This document shows positions 1 through 9,285 of a stretch of 64,000 nucleotides of DNA, piece after piece. The stretch's first letter is position 1. Each line of letters begins with the position of its first letter. Below the pieces are notes generated by a model. The model saw nothing but the letters and a program-made list of their open reading frames with translations, searched no databases and was not told where the DNA came from. Source of the DNA: Actinoplanes derwentensis (GTDB taxonomy: Bacteria; Actinomycetota; Actinomycetes; Mycobacteriales; Micromonosporaceae); NCBI RefSeq assembly GCF_900104725.1, contig NZ_LT629758.1, forward strand, positions 310,001 through 374,000, read 5' to 3'. The position numbers and the translations under genes are program-made.

Positions 1-1
1 T

Positions 2-1264
2 CTGATCGTCGACGGCACCGGCGGGCCCGAGCACGTCTTCACCGCGCGGATCACCACCGTGCCCAGCGCCACCGCCACCCGGAGGATGATGCGCGGCTTC
101 GTGCTCAACATCGATCCGCTGGGGCCGCTGCTGGCCAAACGGATCGCCGACGGGGACCAGGTCGTGACCAAGCTGGTCGACGGGGTGGGCATCGCGGCTG
201 CCGCGGCGTACCGGAAACTGGGTCTGGAGAAGCCCGTCGAACCGTCCCTGCTCGCCGACGCCTCCGCCGGAATCGAAGCGTCCGTCACCTATGACGGCTC
301 CGTCGTCCGCCTCGAGTCCCGGGTGCCGCGCGACGACGTCGGGCCCGCCCACCTGCGCGCCTTCGTCACGCTGCTGCTGCAGGCCGTCACCGAGATCGCC
401 GGGCCCGCCTCACTGACCGGGCGCCATTTCGTGGTCAGCCGCGACAACCTGCCCCGCGACACGCCCACCACCCAGGACGTCACCCTCGACATGGTCGGTG
501 GTCTCGCCGAGGTGGTCGCCGAGCTGCGCCAGGTCGCGGTCTCGTTCCGGCATCCGGAGGCGATGGCCCGGTGGGGTGCGCGCCGGCCGCAGGGCATCCT
601 GATGTTCGGCCCGCCCGGCACCGGGAAGACCATGCTGTCGCGCGCTCTGGCCAACGAGATCGGCGCCGACTTCCGGGAGATCCGGACCCCGGAGATCCTC
701 GACAAATGGCTCGGCGGGTCGGAGAAGAACATCAAGGAGATCTTCCGCGCGGCCCGTAGATACCGGACGCCGACTCTGATCCTTTTCGACGAGTTCGACT
801 CGATCGTCAGTTACGCCGGAATGGGCGGCGACGCGGCCAGCCAGGCACTGAACGCGGTCGCCGGCATCTTCAAGCAGGAGATGAACGACCTGATCGAGGA
901 GAACCCGAACGTCATCATCGTGGCCACCACCAACTTCCCGCAGCGGGTCGACGAGTCACTGATCAGATCCGGTCGTTTCGACGTGAAGATCAGCGTCCCG
1001 AAACCGGATGACAACGCCCGCGCGGAGATCTTCCGGAAGATGATCCGCGGCCTGATCGGGGTCCATGAACGGTCCGGTTTCCGGATGTTCGCCGAAGACC
1101 TCGACGTGGCGGTCCTCGGCTCCGCGAGCGCCGGGATGACCGGCGCGGACATCAAGGAGGTGCTGCGCCGGGTGCAGCTGGCCAAGGCGATGCAGGACGC
1201 GCGCGGGGCCACGGTCACCCCGATCTCCCAGGAGGACCTTTTAACGGCGATCAGGACCCTTTGA
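2..1264 (+). CDS. AAA-family ATPase, 5' end outside the window
   Basis: The frame is open from base 2, so the gene starts upstream; an internal GTG at 59 is not needed as the start. The visible 420 residues hold one complete AAA module: Walker A GPPGTGKT (about 607-630), Walker B LILFDEFDS (about 778-804), sensor-1 VATTN (about 919-933) and an arginine-finger motif RSGRFD (about 967-984), followed by the helical lid. The N-terminal part (about 170 residues) is not recognised and probably supplies substrate binding. The family are ring ATPases that remodel or unfold proteins; the substrate cannot be told here. The stop codon overlaps by 14 bases the end of the convergent GGDEF-EAL gene. The AAA fold is certain, the role unknown. 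Confidence 0.85.
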   Translation: MIVDGTGGPEHVFTARITTVPSATATRRMMRGFVLNIDPLGPLLAKRIADGDQVVTKLVDGVGIAAAAAYRKLGLEKPVEPSLLADASAGIEASVTYDGSVVRLESRVPRDDVGPAHLRAFVTLLLQAVTEIAGPASLTGRHFVVSRDNLPRDTPTTQDVTLDMVGGLAEVVAELRQVAVSFRHPEAMARWGARRPQGILMFGPPGTGKTMLSRALANEIGADFREIRTPEILDKWLGGSEKNIKEIFRAARRYRTPTLILFDEFDSIVSYAGMGGDAASQALNAVAGIFKQEMNDLIEENPNVIIVATTNFPQRVDESLIRSGRFDVKISVPKPDDNARAEIFRKMIRGLIGVHERSGFRMFAEDLDVAVLGSASAGMTGADIKEVLRRVQLAKAMQDARGATVTPISQEDLLTAIRTL

Positions 1265-3554
1265 TCGTACGGTCGGCCAAAGCCCTGTCCGCACCGCGCG
1301 AGGTGGCGCCGCCCTCACGGTCGCCCCGCGACCGCCGGGCGGAAGCGTTGCCGTCCATCGCGGCCGCTGGGGCGGGGCGACCGAAGTGGTACCCCTGAGC
1401 GCGGCGGTAACCGAGCCGGTACAGCTCGGCTGCCTGTTCGGCCGTCTCGACACCTTCGGCCACCGCGACCAGGCCCAGACCGTTGGCGACCTGGATCAGC
1501 GAGGTCGCGATGACGGCGTGCCGGCCGGCCATCGTCACGTTCTCGACGAACGACTTGTCGACCTTGAGGATCCGGACCGGGAGGGTCTGCAGCAGGCCCA
1601 GCGACGAGTGGCCGGTGCCGAAGTCGTCGAGGGCGATGGAGATACCCAGATCGCTGAGTTCCCGCACGGCCCGGACCGCCGCGCCGCCACCGAAGACGGC
1701 GGTCTCGGTGACCTCGATGACCAGGCGGGTGGGGTGCACCCCGGTCTCGGCGAGGATGGCGGCGACGATGTCGGTGAAGGCGGGTTCGGCGAGTTGGCGG
1801 GCGGAGACGTTGACGCCGATGCGTTCCGGAGCGACACCGGCGTGCCACCAGTCGGCGTACTGCAGGCAGGCGGTCCGCAGAATCCATTCGCCGAGTTCGA
1901 CGATGAGGCCGTTGCGTTCGGCCACCGGGATGAAATCGTTCGGCGCGACGTTGCCGCGTTCCGGGTGTGTCCAGCGGATCAGGCTCTCGACGGCGTTCAC
2001 CCGGCCGTCCGGGAGTTCGACGATGGGCTGGTAGACGAGGTGGAACTGGCCCCGGTCGAGAGCGGTCCGCAGGTCGGCGCCGAGGCGGGCCTCCTCACCG
2101 GCGGCGTCGTCGAGGTCGTCGGCGTAGGTGCGGTACCGGCCGCCGTCGGCTTTCGCGGCGTACATCGCGACGTCGGCGCGCCGCAGGATCTCCACCGGGT
2201 CGCCGGCGGCCGCCCCGACCGGTTCGGCGATGCCGATGCTGGCGCCGACGAGCAGGTCCTGGCCACCCGCGCGAATCGGCCGGTGGATCGCTGACCGTAG
2301 CCGTACCGCAAGATCCTCGGGGTTCGCGGTTTCGGTGTCGGACGGCAGCAGAACGGCGAACTCGTCGCCGCCCATCCGGGCCGCCAGCGAACCGGCCGGG
2401 GCCTCGGCCGCGATCCGCTGCCCGACCGCGACCAGCAGTTCGTCGCCGACGGCGTGCCCGAACCGGTCGTTGACGGTTTTGAAACCGTTCAGATCGAGCA
2501 GCAGCACGGTCGGCGAGACGGAGGCGACGGCCGCGGTGAGCGCCTGTTCGAAGGCGCGCCGGTTGGCCAGCCCGGTGAGCGCGTCGTGCATGGCCAGGTC
2601 ACCGAGGCGGGCGGCCTGGGTCTTCACCTGCTGGACCAGGCCCCACATCCGGAACACGACGAGCAGGAACAGGACGACGGCGCCGATCCCGAGGGATTCC
2701 CAGGCGATGGCGGCCGGGTCGGCGGCACCCTGGATGAAGAGCAGGGCGGGCGCGATCAACGTGAAGATCATCAGGAGGGCGAGCCGGCCGCGGCCGATCT
2801 GCTGGGCGGTCAGCGAGGTGTCCGGCCGCTGCCGCATCGACGGGTGCAGGGCGGCGGCGCCCCAGCAGGCGTACGCCATCAGGAACACCGAGTCGATGTA
2901 GCCGCCGGTGTACTCGCCGGTGCTGGAGAGCGTCGTGTAGACGAGGTCGCCGGAGAGCATCAGGACCGCACCGGCCGACATCAGGCGCAGGCTGGGGGTG
3001 CGGTTCTCCGGCCGGGTCAGCATCCGGGCGACGGCCGTGGTGAGCAGCACGTCGGCGAGCGGATAGCCGATGGTGACGAGCCGTTCCAAGATCGGCGACC
3101 CGGCGTCGGCGAGGGTGGGCCCGACGACGGTGACCCAGAAGATCAGGCCGATGCCGGTGGAGATGACGGCAGCGTCGATGATCCCGCCGCGGTCCCGTTC
3201 GCCGTGACCGCGGCCGAGCCGCGACAGAGCCACCCAGAGCAGCGGGTACGCCGACAGGTACAGCAGATCCGCCCAGTACGGGTACGGGTACTCGCCCAGC
3301 CGCAGCTCGGTCACGTCGTACGTGATGTCGCCGGAGACGAAAGTCAGCACCCCGACCGCGAACAGCAGCCACGCGCTCCGGTGCTCGGGCCGGTTGCGCA
3401 GCACGCCGACGATCATCGCGATGACCCCGGAGAGCCCGACCGTGTTGACGTAGATCTTGGCTTGCAGGCTGTCGTCGGGCACGAGAGGGAAGCACAGAGC
3501 GGCGACGAACGCCACCGCCAGCCATCCCGCCCACAGCGGTACCCGCATCCTCAC
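1251..3554 (-). CDS. Membrane GGDEF-EAL protein (c-di-GMP synthesis/breakdown)
   Basis: A 767-residue protein with about ten hydrophobic helices (residues 5-310), then a GGDEF domain with an intact GGDEF signature (near residue 393) and an EAL domain (near residues 510-750). The EAL motif reads ESL, which keeps the metal-binding Glu; the DDFGTG loop (near residue 643) and the later AEGVET motif are present. The RxxD product-inhibition site expected just before GGDEF is absent. Both halves look catalytically possible, so it may make or degrade c-di-GMP according to a signal sensed in the membrane. GTG start at 3554; an ATG two codons in is an alternative. It lies divergent, 77 bp, from an MCP gene, which suggests shared control. 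Confidence 0.9.
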   Translation of the reverse strand: MRMRVPLWAGWLAVAFVAALCFPLVPDDSLQAKIYVNTVGLSGVIAMIVGVLRNRPEHRSAWLLFAVGVLTFVSGDITYDVTELRLGEYPYPYWADLLYLSAYPLLWVALSRLGRGHGERDRGGIIDAAVISTGIGLIFWVTVVGPTLADAGSPILERLVTIGYPLADVLLTTAVARMLTRPENRTPSLRLMSAGAVLMLSGDLVYTTLSSTGEYTGGYIDSVFLMAYACWGAAALHPSMRQRPDTSLTAQQIGRGRLALLMIFTLIAPALLFIQGAADPAAIAWESLGIGAVVLFLLVVFRMWGLVQQVKTQAARLGDLAMHDALTGLANRRAFEQALTAAVASVSPTVLLLDLNGFKTVNDRFGHAVGDELLVAVGQRIAAEAPAGSLAARMGGDEFAVLLPSDTETANPEDLAVRLRSAIHRPIRAGGQDLLVGASIGIAEPVGAAAGDPVEILRRADVAMYAAKADGGRYRTYADDLDDAAGEEARLGADLRTALDRGQFHLVYQPIVELPDGRVNAVESLIRWTHPERGNVAPNDFIPVAERNGLIVELGEWILRTACLQYADWWHAGVAPERIGVNVSARQLAEPAFTDIVAAILAETGVHPTRLVIEVTETAVFGGGAAVRAVRELSDLGISIALDDFGTGHSSLGLLQTLPVRILKVDKSFVENVTMAGRHAVIATSLIQVANGLGLVAVAEGVETAEQAAELYRLGYRRAQGYHFGRPAPAAAMDGNASARRSRGDREGGATSRGADRALADRTIKGS

Positions 3555-3608
3555 GTCCAGCGCAATCGGCTGCCCGCCGGGCGGGTTGAATAAAGGCTCA
3601 GCAGGTCC

Positions 3609-3625
3609 CCGTTCATGCCGAACGG
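3609..3625. promoter_or_regulatory. Inverted repeat in front of the MCP gene
   Basis: CCGTTC-N5-GAACGG lies 7 bases before the GTG start of the MCP gene, inside the 77-bp space shared with the divergent GGDEF-EAL gene. It could be an operator or a hairpin over the ribosome site. No clear -10/-35 pair was seen, and an apparent TAAA...GCCG pair has the wrong spacing for a motility sigma factor. Confidence 0.3.
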
Positions 3626-3631
3626 ACCGGT

Positions 3632-5404
3632 GTGGGGCGATTCCGGCCTGCTGCGGCCTTCCGGCGGGGCGAATGGCTGCCCGTGCTCGGTCTTGTCGCT
3701 GTCATGCTGATCGTCCTCGGGATACCGGTCTATCTCGTCACCGTGTCGGGTTTCGACCGCCTGGAGCGTACCCAGGTCGGCAAGGACGCGGAGGAACTAC
3801 GGGTGGCGATCGGCGCCCAGGCCCAGCGCCTGCAGGATTTCGGGGTGACGAACTCGATCTGGACGTCGCTCTACCGGAATCTGGCGGACGCGGACACCGT
3901 ACAGTTCGCGGTCGATCTGCCGCCGGCCGTGCTGACCCGCGAGTACGGCTTCTCCGGCGCCCTGCTGACCGACCGGCGGGGCCGGATCCGGGCGGGTGGC
4001 CTGATCGACGGCGAGGTGTACCGGCCGGCTCCGGAACCACTGGACGATCCCGCGGTGCTGGCCGGCTATCTGCGTACCGGCGAAGCGGGTTCGTCGTTCT
4101 GTGGCCTGACCAGCGTGACCGGCACGCCCACCCAGTTCTGCTCGTTCCCGGTCTACCGCGATGAAGGTCTCGGCACCTCGAACGGTTCGCTGCTGGTCTT
4201 CCGGTCGCTGGACGCGGCGGGCCTGGACTCGCTGGCGCGGGCGACCGACGACGCGATCACCATGCGGCCGGAACCGCGGGCCGGGGCCGAGGTGCTGCGC
4301 GAGCTGGACAGCGCGTTCGGCACGATCACCGTCTCCACCGTGCTGGTCGGCGACGAGATCGCGGTGGCCTGCACGATCACCGGTGTGGACCGGGTGCCGG
4401 TCACGTTCGAAGGGCTCAGCACCCGCCCGATCCGGGCACGGGCGCAGATCACCATGGCCCAGCTGGCGGTGGTGATGCTGTTCGCGGTGGCGATCGCCAG
4501 CCTGGTGATCAGCATGGCGATGCGGCGGGCCGTCCGGCACCACGTGCAGCCACTGTGGCACACCACCGAGAAGATCATGGCCGAGGGCGATCTGGACCTG
4601 CGGGTCCCACCGTCCGGCGACCCCGACATCGACGGGCTCGGCGCCGCCATCAACGACATGCTGGCGGCGATCGATCAGCACAGCCGGGACTTGGCCGAGC
4701 TACGGGCCCGGGAGTCGGCGGAACGCGAGGAACAGGTCCGCGACCGGGAGACCGAACGCGACGACGTACTGCGCCGGGTGGAGATCGAGTCGGAGCAGGT
4801 CATCGGCGGGGTGACCTACCAGCTCAGCGACGCGGTCCACGAGGTGGACGCGATGAAGGCGTCGGTGCACGAGGTCAACACCGGGGCGGCGACCGCGTAC
4901 GAGGCCACCGAACAGATGGCCGAACAAGCGCTGCGCGCCGATCAGGCGGCCGAGGCGTTGACGGTCAGCCTGCCGGCCACCCGCGAGATGGTGGCGGTGA
5001 TCGCGGCGATCGCCGGCCAGACCCGGATGCTGGCCCTGAACGCGACGATCGAGGCGGCCCGAGCCGGCGAGTCCGGCCTGGGTTTCGCGGTGGTAGCCGA
5101 CGAGGTCCGCAAACTGGCCGACGACACCGCCGAGTCCACCGAACGAATAACGGCCACTCTGAACACCCTGACCGCCACCGCCACCGACGTATCAAGCGCG
5201 GTAGCCACCATGAACGACACGCTACGCGGCGTCCGCACCGCGATCGGCCAGGTCCGCACGGTAGCCGGAGCCCAGCACCACACCATCACCGGTCTGGTGG
5301 ACCAGGTCCAGAACGCGATCGGCCAGATCAACGACTACTCCACCGACCGAACCCGACTGGCCGAACACCCCGAAGCCCAGTCCGGCGACCTGGAACTCTT
5401 CTGA
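3632..5404 (+). CDS. Methyl-accepting chemotaxis protein
   Basis: 590 residues with classic MCP layout: a first membrane helix (about 15-40), an extracytoplasmic sensor region of about 230 residues resembling CHASE-type domains, a second membrane helix (about 275-297), a HAMP-like linker, and a long coiled-coil signalling domain. The tip carries the family hallmark around [13 protein letters not shown] and [13 protein letters not shown], which contacts CheA and CheW. A charged coiled coil (about residues 355-390) precedes it. The ligand is unknown. GTG start at 3632 with no strong ribosome site. No che gene is adjacent; the nearest partners are the CheA/CheW set at 33-42 kb, and pairing with that set or another elsewhere in the genome cannot be decided. 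Confidence 0.92.
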   Translation: MGRFRPAAAFRRGEWLPVLGLVAVMLIVLGIPVYLVTVSGFDRLERTQVGKDAEELRVAIGAQAQRLQDFGVTNSIWTSLYRNLADADTVQFAVDLPPAVLTREYGFSGALLTDRRGRIRAGGLIDGEVYRPAPEPLDDPAVLAGYLRTGEAGSSFCGLTSVTGTPTQFCSFPVYRDEGLGTSNGSLLVFRSLDAAGLDSLARATDDAITMRPEPRAGAEVLRELDSAFGTITVSTVLVGDEIAVACTITGVDRVPVTFEGLSTRPIRARAQITMAQLAVVMLFAVAIASLVISMAMRRAVRHHVQPLWHTTEKIMAEGDLDLRVPPSGDPDIDGLGAAINDMLAAIDQHSRDLAELRARESAEREEQVRDRETERDDVLRRVEIESEQVIGGVTYQLSDAVHEVDAMKASVHEVNTGAATAYEATEQMAEQALRADQAAEALTVSLPATREMVAVIAAIAGQTRMLALNATIEAARAGESGLGFAVVADEVRKLADDTAESTERITATLNTLTATATDVSSAVATMNDTLRGVRTAIGQVRTVAGAQHHTITGLVDQVQNAIGQINDYSTDRTRLAEHPEAQSGDLELF

Positions 5405-5442
5405 CAGGAGCTTCGCAGCTTGCCATGGGGTAATGGTTCGTC

Positions 5443-6294
5443 ATGCGGCTTGAACCACCTTTTGTCACCCCACCCGACCCCCCTTCCGGCACACCTGTCG
5501 ACCCACCTCCGGCCTCACCGTCCGGCAGGCCTGTCGACCCACCTTCCGGCCTATCTCCGGGTTCGTCGTCCGGCACGCCGCTTGACCCGCCGCCGGGCGC
5601 GCCTTCCGGCACGCCTCGCGGCGCGCCTTTTGTCATGCCTTTTGTCAGAGCCCGGACGGCGCTCTTGCCCTTGGCCCCGTTCGCACTGCTAGCGGCCTTG
5701 ATGGCGGCCGGTTGGTCCCCGCTGCACGACTTCGACCGCTGGGTGACCGCACGCTTGCACGAGGCCGCTCATGCAAGCCCCGAGCTGACCACGGCGATGA
5801 CCTGGCTGACCAACATCTTCCAGCCGAACGTCTTCCGCCTGGCCTCCCTGATCCTGGTGATCTGGCTACTCCGCCGAGGCGCCCGCCGCACGGCAGCCTG
5901 GGTGACGGTGACGATGATCGCCGGCGGCGCATTGGGCGCCCTGCTGAAACTCCTGTTCACCCGTGCCCGCCCCGAATTCCCCGAGCCGATCTCCTGGGCA
6001 GCCGGTTACGCCTTCCCCTCCGGCCACACCTTGAACGCGGTCCTGGGCGTAGCAGTCTTCGCCCTGGTCTTCCCCCGCTCATGGTCGCTGTGGCTGATCC
6101 CGCCACTGGTAGCGGTAACCCGGGTAGTCCTAGGCGTCCACTGGACCACCGACGTCGTAGCCGGCCTACTGCTCGGCGCCACAGTGCTCCTGGCGACGCT
6201 ACGAGCTTTCCGGCCCCAACCCCAACCCCACCCCGGTTCCGGCACGCCCGTTGAAGTCCCCACTCCACCCCCACCAGGCAGGCGAAACACTTGA
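5443..6294 (+). CDS. PAP2-family membrane phosphatase with Pro-rich N-terminus
   Basis: The C-terminal 220 residues are a PAP2 lipid-phosphatase domain with all three signature motifs: KLLFTRARP, PSGH, and TRVVLGVHWTTD, and five to six membrane helices. Such enzymes dephosphorylate lipid phosphates such as undecaprenyl pyrophosphate or phosphatidate at the membrane. The first 64 residues are a low-complexity run of Pro, Gly, Ser and Asp repeats. An internal ATG at 5635 begins just before the first hydrophobic helix and is a credible alternative start, in which case 5443-5634 is repetitive noncoding DNA. The gene follows the MCP gene closely but shares no obvious function with it. Confidence 0.88.
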   Translation: MRLEPPFVTPPDPPSGTPVDPPPASPSGRPVDPPSGLSPGSSSGTPLDPPPGAPSGTPRGAPFVMPFVRARTALLPLAPFALLAALMAAGWSPLHDFDRWVTARLHEAAHASPELTTAMTWLTNIFQPNVFRLASLILVIWLLRRGARRTAAWVTVTMIAGGALGALLKLLFTRARPEFPEPISWAAGYAFPSGHTLNAVLGVAVFALVFPRSWSLWLIPPLVAVTRVVLGVHWTTDVVAGLLLGATVLLATLRAFRPQPQPHPGSGTPVEVPTPPPPGRRNT

Positions 6295-7277
6295 CCAGAG
6301 CCCGCAAGACTGGTCGAGCGTTCAGGGCAACCTGCCGACGGACGGGTGATAGCGGAATTGTAAGTAGCCCTAAATTTGCCGTTGCCGATTCGCTCCGCCA
6401 GCGTGGGAACGCGAATCGCGTTGGTCCGGCCCGGAGCGGCGACACCGTAGTTTCTCCGCAAATGGCCTATCGAATATGGGCTAATACGATGCCCGATTGA
6501 TTTTGACCACACCATTATCGGGAATTCCCGAGCGAAGCGCAGAGGGCCCAACAAAGACCTGCCAGGTTGTTCCTCGAACATCGCACTGTGACCATCGCAG
6601 ACGCGGTCATTCGGAACCACGCCGAGTGTCACCGTGACCGACGCCCGGCCCTCACCACAATCATTCAATAAAGAATCACCCCGATCCGATCGAAGCAGCG
6701 ACGTTCCCGGCCGAGGGTCGATCGGCGCAAGAGCGAGCCGGGTCAGCCGATCCATGTCCACGGATCGCCGCTCGAAATCTTCGGACCGCGACACAGCGAC
6801 CGAAGTCGCCGCCGCCACCCGAGAAGTCACCATCGCCACCTGAGTAGCTGCCGCGTCGCAGGGTGGACGCACCGACCCCGACTCCGACGTTGACGTTGAC
6901 GTTGACGTCGACCCTGGCTTTGGCTTCGGCGGCACGGGTGTAAGCGAACTCTGCGGTGAGGCAGGTTCGAGCGAATTCCGCGATGGCGCGGCTACGGGCC
7001 GAGTTTGGGGCAGCGCGGGTAGCGGCCGAGCCTGGGACGGCGCGGGTTCGGGCCGAGTCTGGGGCGCGAGTGAAGCCAGCCATTCCCGATCCTCGCGGGA
7101 GAGGGGCATGGAGTCGCGTTCACGGATACGGCGAAGCTTTTCGGCGTGGCGGCTTTTAAGGCCCCACGCGCGACGTATCGCGTGATCGCGACGAAACTCA
7201 TCATGGTCGGGACAGTAGTTCCTCGACTTGGTCCGGTCTCGCATTCCGGCAACGCTGAACAAAGCTGGCTGGCTCAT
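6006..7277 (-). CDS. Hypothetical protein; conserved-looking N-terminus, doubtful 3' part
   Basis: The ATG at 7277 has a GGAAG element about nine bases upstream. The first ~55 residues look like a real folded or nucleic-acid-binding segment, rich in Arg, His and Lys (for example RNYCPDHDEFRRDHAIRRAWGL). Then comes a Pro/Gln/Arg-rich stretch and an ST dipeptide run encoded by four 6-bp repeats at 6886-6909. No in-frame stop occurs until 6006, inside the convergent PAP2 gene, giving a 289-base overlap that is unlikely to be natural. The true gene may be shorter through a frameshift, or decayed. Base composition between about 6340 and 6700 is less GC-rich than its surroundings. Function unknown. 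Confidence 0.4.
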   Translation of the reverse strand: MSQPALFSVAGMRDRTKSRNYCPDHDEFRRDHAIRRAWGLKSRHAEKLRRIRERDSMPLSREDREWLASLAPQTRPEPAPSQARPLPALPQTRPVAAPSRNSLEPASPQSSLTPVPPKPKPGSTSTSTSTSESGSVRPPCDAAATQVAMVTSRVAAATSVAVSRSEDFERRSVDMDRLTRLALAPIDPRPGTSLLRSDRGDSLLNDCGEGRASVTVTLGVVPNDRVCDGHSAMFEEQPGRSLLGPLRFAREFPIMVWSKSIGHRISPYSIGHLRRNYGVAAPGRTNAIRVPTLAERIGNGKFRATYNSAITRPSAGCPERSTSLAGSGQVFRLPGGGGVGTSTGVPEPGWGWGWGRKARSVARSTVAPSSRPATTSVVQWTPRTTRVTATSGGISHSDHERGKTRAKTATPRTAFKVWPEGKA

Positions 7278-7316
7278 GCATGAATTCTTCCGCACCCTCG
7301 CCGAAAAGTGTAAGCG

Positions 7317-7347
7317 GTTGATCATGCCAAACTGTTGATCATGCCAA
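7317..7347. repeat. Tandem 14-bp direct repeat upstream of the hypothetical gene
   Basis: GTTGATCATGCCAA occurs at 7317-7330 and again at 7334-7347, a 17-bp period. Each copy contains the palindrome TGATCA. The pair lies 40-70 bases upstream of the minus-strand start at 7277, the position of a promoter or operator. A regulator bound there is inferred. Confidence 0.5.
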
Positions 7348-7494
7348 CCAGGGGAGCGGCGGATCTGCGCTGAAACATTCTTATTAAGAAGCAGATTCAG
7401 GTGGCAATATTCCTGCGTGTCGGACGCTGTCGAAATGGCGTTCGGCCATCGGCAGGACGGTTCTTGCGAAGGAGTCAAGTCCGCTTATGCAAGA

Positions 7495-8196
7495 TCAGGT
7501 TGGCCGGCCGGATCTCGTTGGCATCGTTCGATTCGCTTGCCGGGCGAGGGCGGCCAAGACCTCGTCGAGCGGCAGGTCTGCTGCGCTGGGCAGGAGGAGG
7601 TTCGCGTTCGTGAAGCGGCCGTGGTCGGCGTGGGTGTTCGGGACGGCCACGCAAGGTATGCCGGCCGCCTGCGCTGCGGCCACTCCGTGTGCGGTGTCCT
7701 CGAACGCGACCGCCTCGAGTGCCGACAGCCCGAGCCGGTTCAAAGCCAGCAGGTAGACCGCCGGATCCGGCTTGTGCGCAGTCACCTCATCACCGGTCGC
7801 CACGACCTCGAACCGTGTCCTCAGCCCTACTCGGTCCAGCATCGTGCCCACGTGGCTGACATCGGAACTGCTCGCCACCGCCAGCCGCAACCCGAGTTCA
7901 GCGGCGCGTTTCAGCCAGCTGACGATGCCAGGCGCAGGTTCCAGCGCCGCGTTCAGTTCCGCTCGGTACCCCATGCGTAGCGCGTGGCTCGACGCCCGGT
8001 CGTACGCGGGCCCGACGGCCTCGGCGAGCGCTGCATAGCGCGGTTCGTTCGCGTCGCCGCCGTGGTCGGCGAAGAAGCCGGCCGGGTCGAGATCCATGCC
8101 GTGCCGCCGCCACTCCCAGCGCCAACTCTCCAGCAGCGTGGTCTCGGTATCCATCAGCAGGCCGTCGAAGTCGAAGATCAGCGCCTTGATCGTCAC
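7495..8196 (-). CDS. HAD-superfamily phosphatase, beta-phosphoglucomutase-like
   Basis: 233 residues with the HAD motifs in order: motif I DFDGLLMDTE at the N-terminus (nucleophile Asp8 or so and acid/base Asp), motif II in AVASSSDVSH, motif III Lys in KPDP, and motif IV in FEDTAHGVAAA. The helical cap between motifs I and II is the small type of subclass IA. Relatives hydrolyse sugar phosphates or interconvert beta-glucose phosphates; the substrate cannot be read from sequence. GTG start at 8196. A lone gene, with a decayed stretch upstream. Confidence 0.9.
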   Translation of the reverse strand: MTIKALIFDFDGLLMDTETTLLESWRWEWRRHGMDLDPAGFFADHGGDANEPRYAALAEAVGPAYDRASSHALRMGYRAELNAALEPAPGIVSWLKRAAELGLRLAVASSSDVSHVGTMLDRVGLRTRFEVVATGDEVTAHKPDPAVYLLALNRLGLSALEAVAFEDTAHGVAAAQAAGIPCVAVPNTHADHGRFTNANLLLPSAADLPLDEVLAALARQANRTMPTRSGRPT

Positions 8197-8244
8197 AGCG
8201 GCCAGTATCCCAATCCCGGCCTGACGCCCGACTGGCCTGCCCCC

Positions 8245-8642
8245 TCATCGCCAGACAGCGGACGGCCCTCGCTGACCCCACGTGTCACCACTACACCTTG
8301 GCTTCTGCTGAAGGCGACATCTCTGGTCGGCGCGCTGCCCCTGGGCCACATGCAGTCGCGGGACATCGGCGACGGGCTCGGCGGGCGGCGAGACCTCCCG
8401 GTCAAAGGACTCGGCGACCACCTGGACGCCATCCTGCAGGAAGGCCCGCGCCCGCTTCTTCGGCCAGTACCGGCGAACCGGAACACCCAGGACCTCCTCA
8501 CCGAAGGTCCGCCATGACGCCCGTGGTCCGCCCAGGTGCTGGCAGCTCGGCGATAGAGATCGATGATCGCCTCGCCCAGTCCGGCATCGGATACGTCGTC
8601 GTCGATGGTGATCCCGGTGGTACCGAGCCCGTGCGTGACCAT
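8245..8642 (-). pseudogene. Frameshifted small gene, function unknown
   Basis: Two consecutive minus-strand frames look like halves of one protein. From ATG 8642 the first frame encodes a sensible start (through DDDVSDAGLGEAIIDLYRR). About 110 bases in, that frame becomes low-quality, while another frame picks up with SWRTFGEEVLGVPVRRYWPKK and continues through QDGVQVVAESF to a TGA at 8247-8245. The switch needs a net change of one base lost (or two gained) near 8520-8540. The family was not identified. A frameshift mutation, sequencing error or two overlapping genes are all possible. Confidence 0.4.
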
Positions 8643-8751
8643 CGTCCGGCCCGGGAAGACATGAGCCTCGCCCTACGACATCGGCGAAGGCTACCGGCGA
8701 TCGCCTCTGGACAGCGCCGCGGTCACCGCCGGGCCCGGACGGCGCAGTGGA

Positions 8752-8883
8752 TCACCGCCGGGCTCGGACGGCGCGGCAGGTCGCCGGACCGGACCGCTCG
8801 TAGACGACGCCCTGGTCGAGGACGAAGGAGGCCAAACGGAGCCGTCCGTCACGAGACCGGGACCGAAATCGGGCGGGGATCAT
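8752..8883 (-). CDS. Possible 43-residue coupled ORF
   Basis: Its ATG (8883-8881) overlaps the TGA of the DUF1905 gene (8882-8880) as ATGA, the usual sign of translational coupling. It encodes 43 Arg-rich residues including LASFVLDQGVVYERSG and no recognised domain. It may be a decayed remnant of a longer gene, like the frameshifted gene just downstream. Weak support beyond the overlap. Confidence 0.25.
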   Translation of the reverse strand: MIPARFRSRSRDGRLRLASFVLDQGVVYERSGPATCRAVRARR

Positions 8884-9176
8884 AGGTCGAGCAGTTCGAC
8901 CGTCACGGCTGTCACCGAACCGGGCGTCAGCGATTCGGCCTTGCGGATGGACCGCTTCACCGGGAGGACGTAGGTGTTCCGACCTCGGTCCGGGAAGACT
9001 GAGGTCGTCCAGGAACTGCCGCCCACGGCGGCCCGGACCCGCAGCGATCCGAAACCCCGGGTCAGGCCGGCGGCCCGGTCCCGGATCTCCTCCGACGCCT
9101 CCTCGGGCAGGCTGACGAACGTCCAGCTCTCATCACGGCGTGCCTCCCAGATCCACAGTTCGCTCTCGAATTCCAC
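8880..9176 (-). CDS. DUF1905 family protein
   Basis: A 98-residue protein matching the DUF1905 pattern: an N-terminal strand with ESELWIWE, then SWTFVSLPEE, GFGSLRVRAAVGGSSW, and a C-terminal YVLPVKRSIRKAE followed by TVTVELLDL. Members are small beta-barrel proteins of unknown role. The GTG at 9176 is chosen because GGGAG lies five bases upstream; a GTG at 9182 would overlap that ribosome site. The open frame upstream to 9425 runs through repetitive DNA and is unlikely to be coding. Confidence 0.75.
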   Translation of the reverse strand: MEFESELWIWEARRDESWTFVSLPEEASEEIRDRAAGLTRGFGSLRVRAAVGGSSWTTSVFPDRGRNTYVLPVKRSIRKAESLTPGSVTAVTVELLDL

Positions 9177-9285
9177 TCGCACTCCCGCAGCATGCCACCG
9201 GGGTATGACATTCCGAGCCAGGCCTCGGCCTGCCTCGCTGCGCGTCACGACCGCAGCTGCACCGGGGCCGGGGGGACTGCCGGGC

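Noticed and set aside
3591..3624. Motility-sigma promoter (TAAA...GCCG) in front of the MCP gene
   Set aside because: The spacing is about 22 bases where 15 is expected, and the -10 half is only a partial match.
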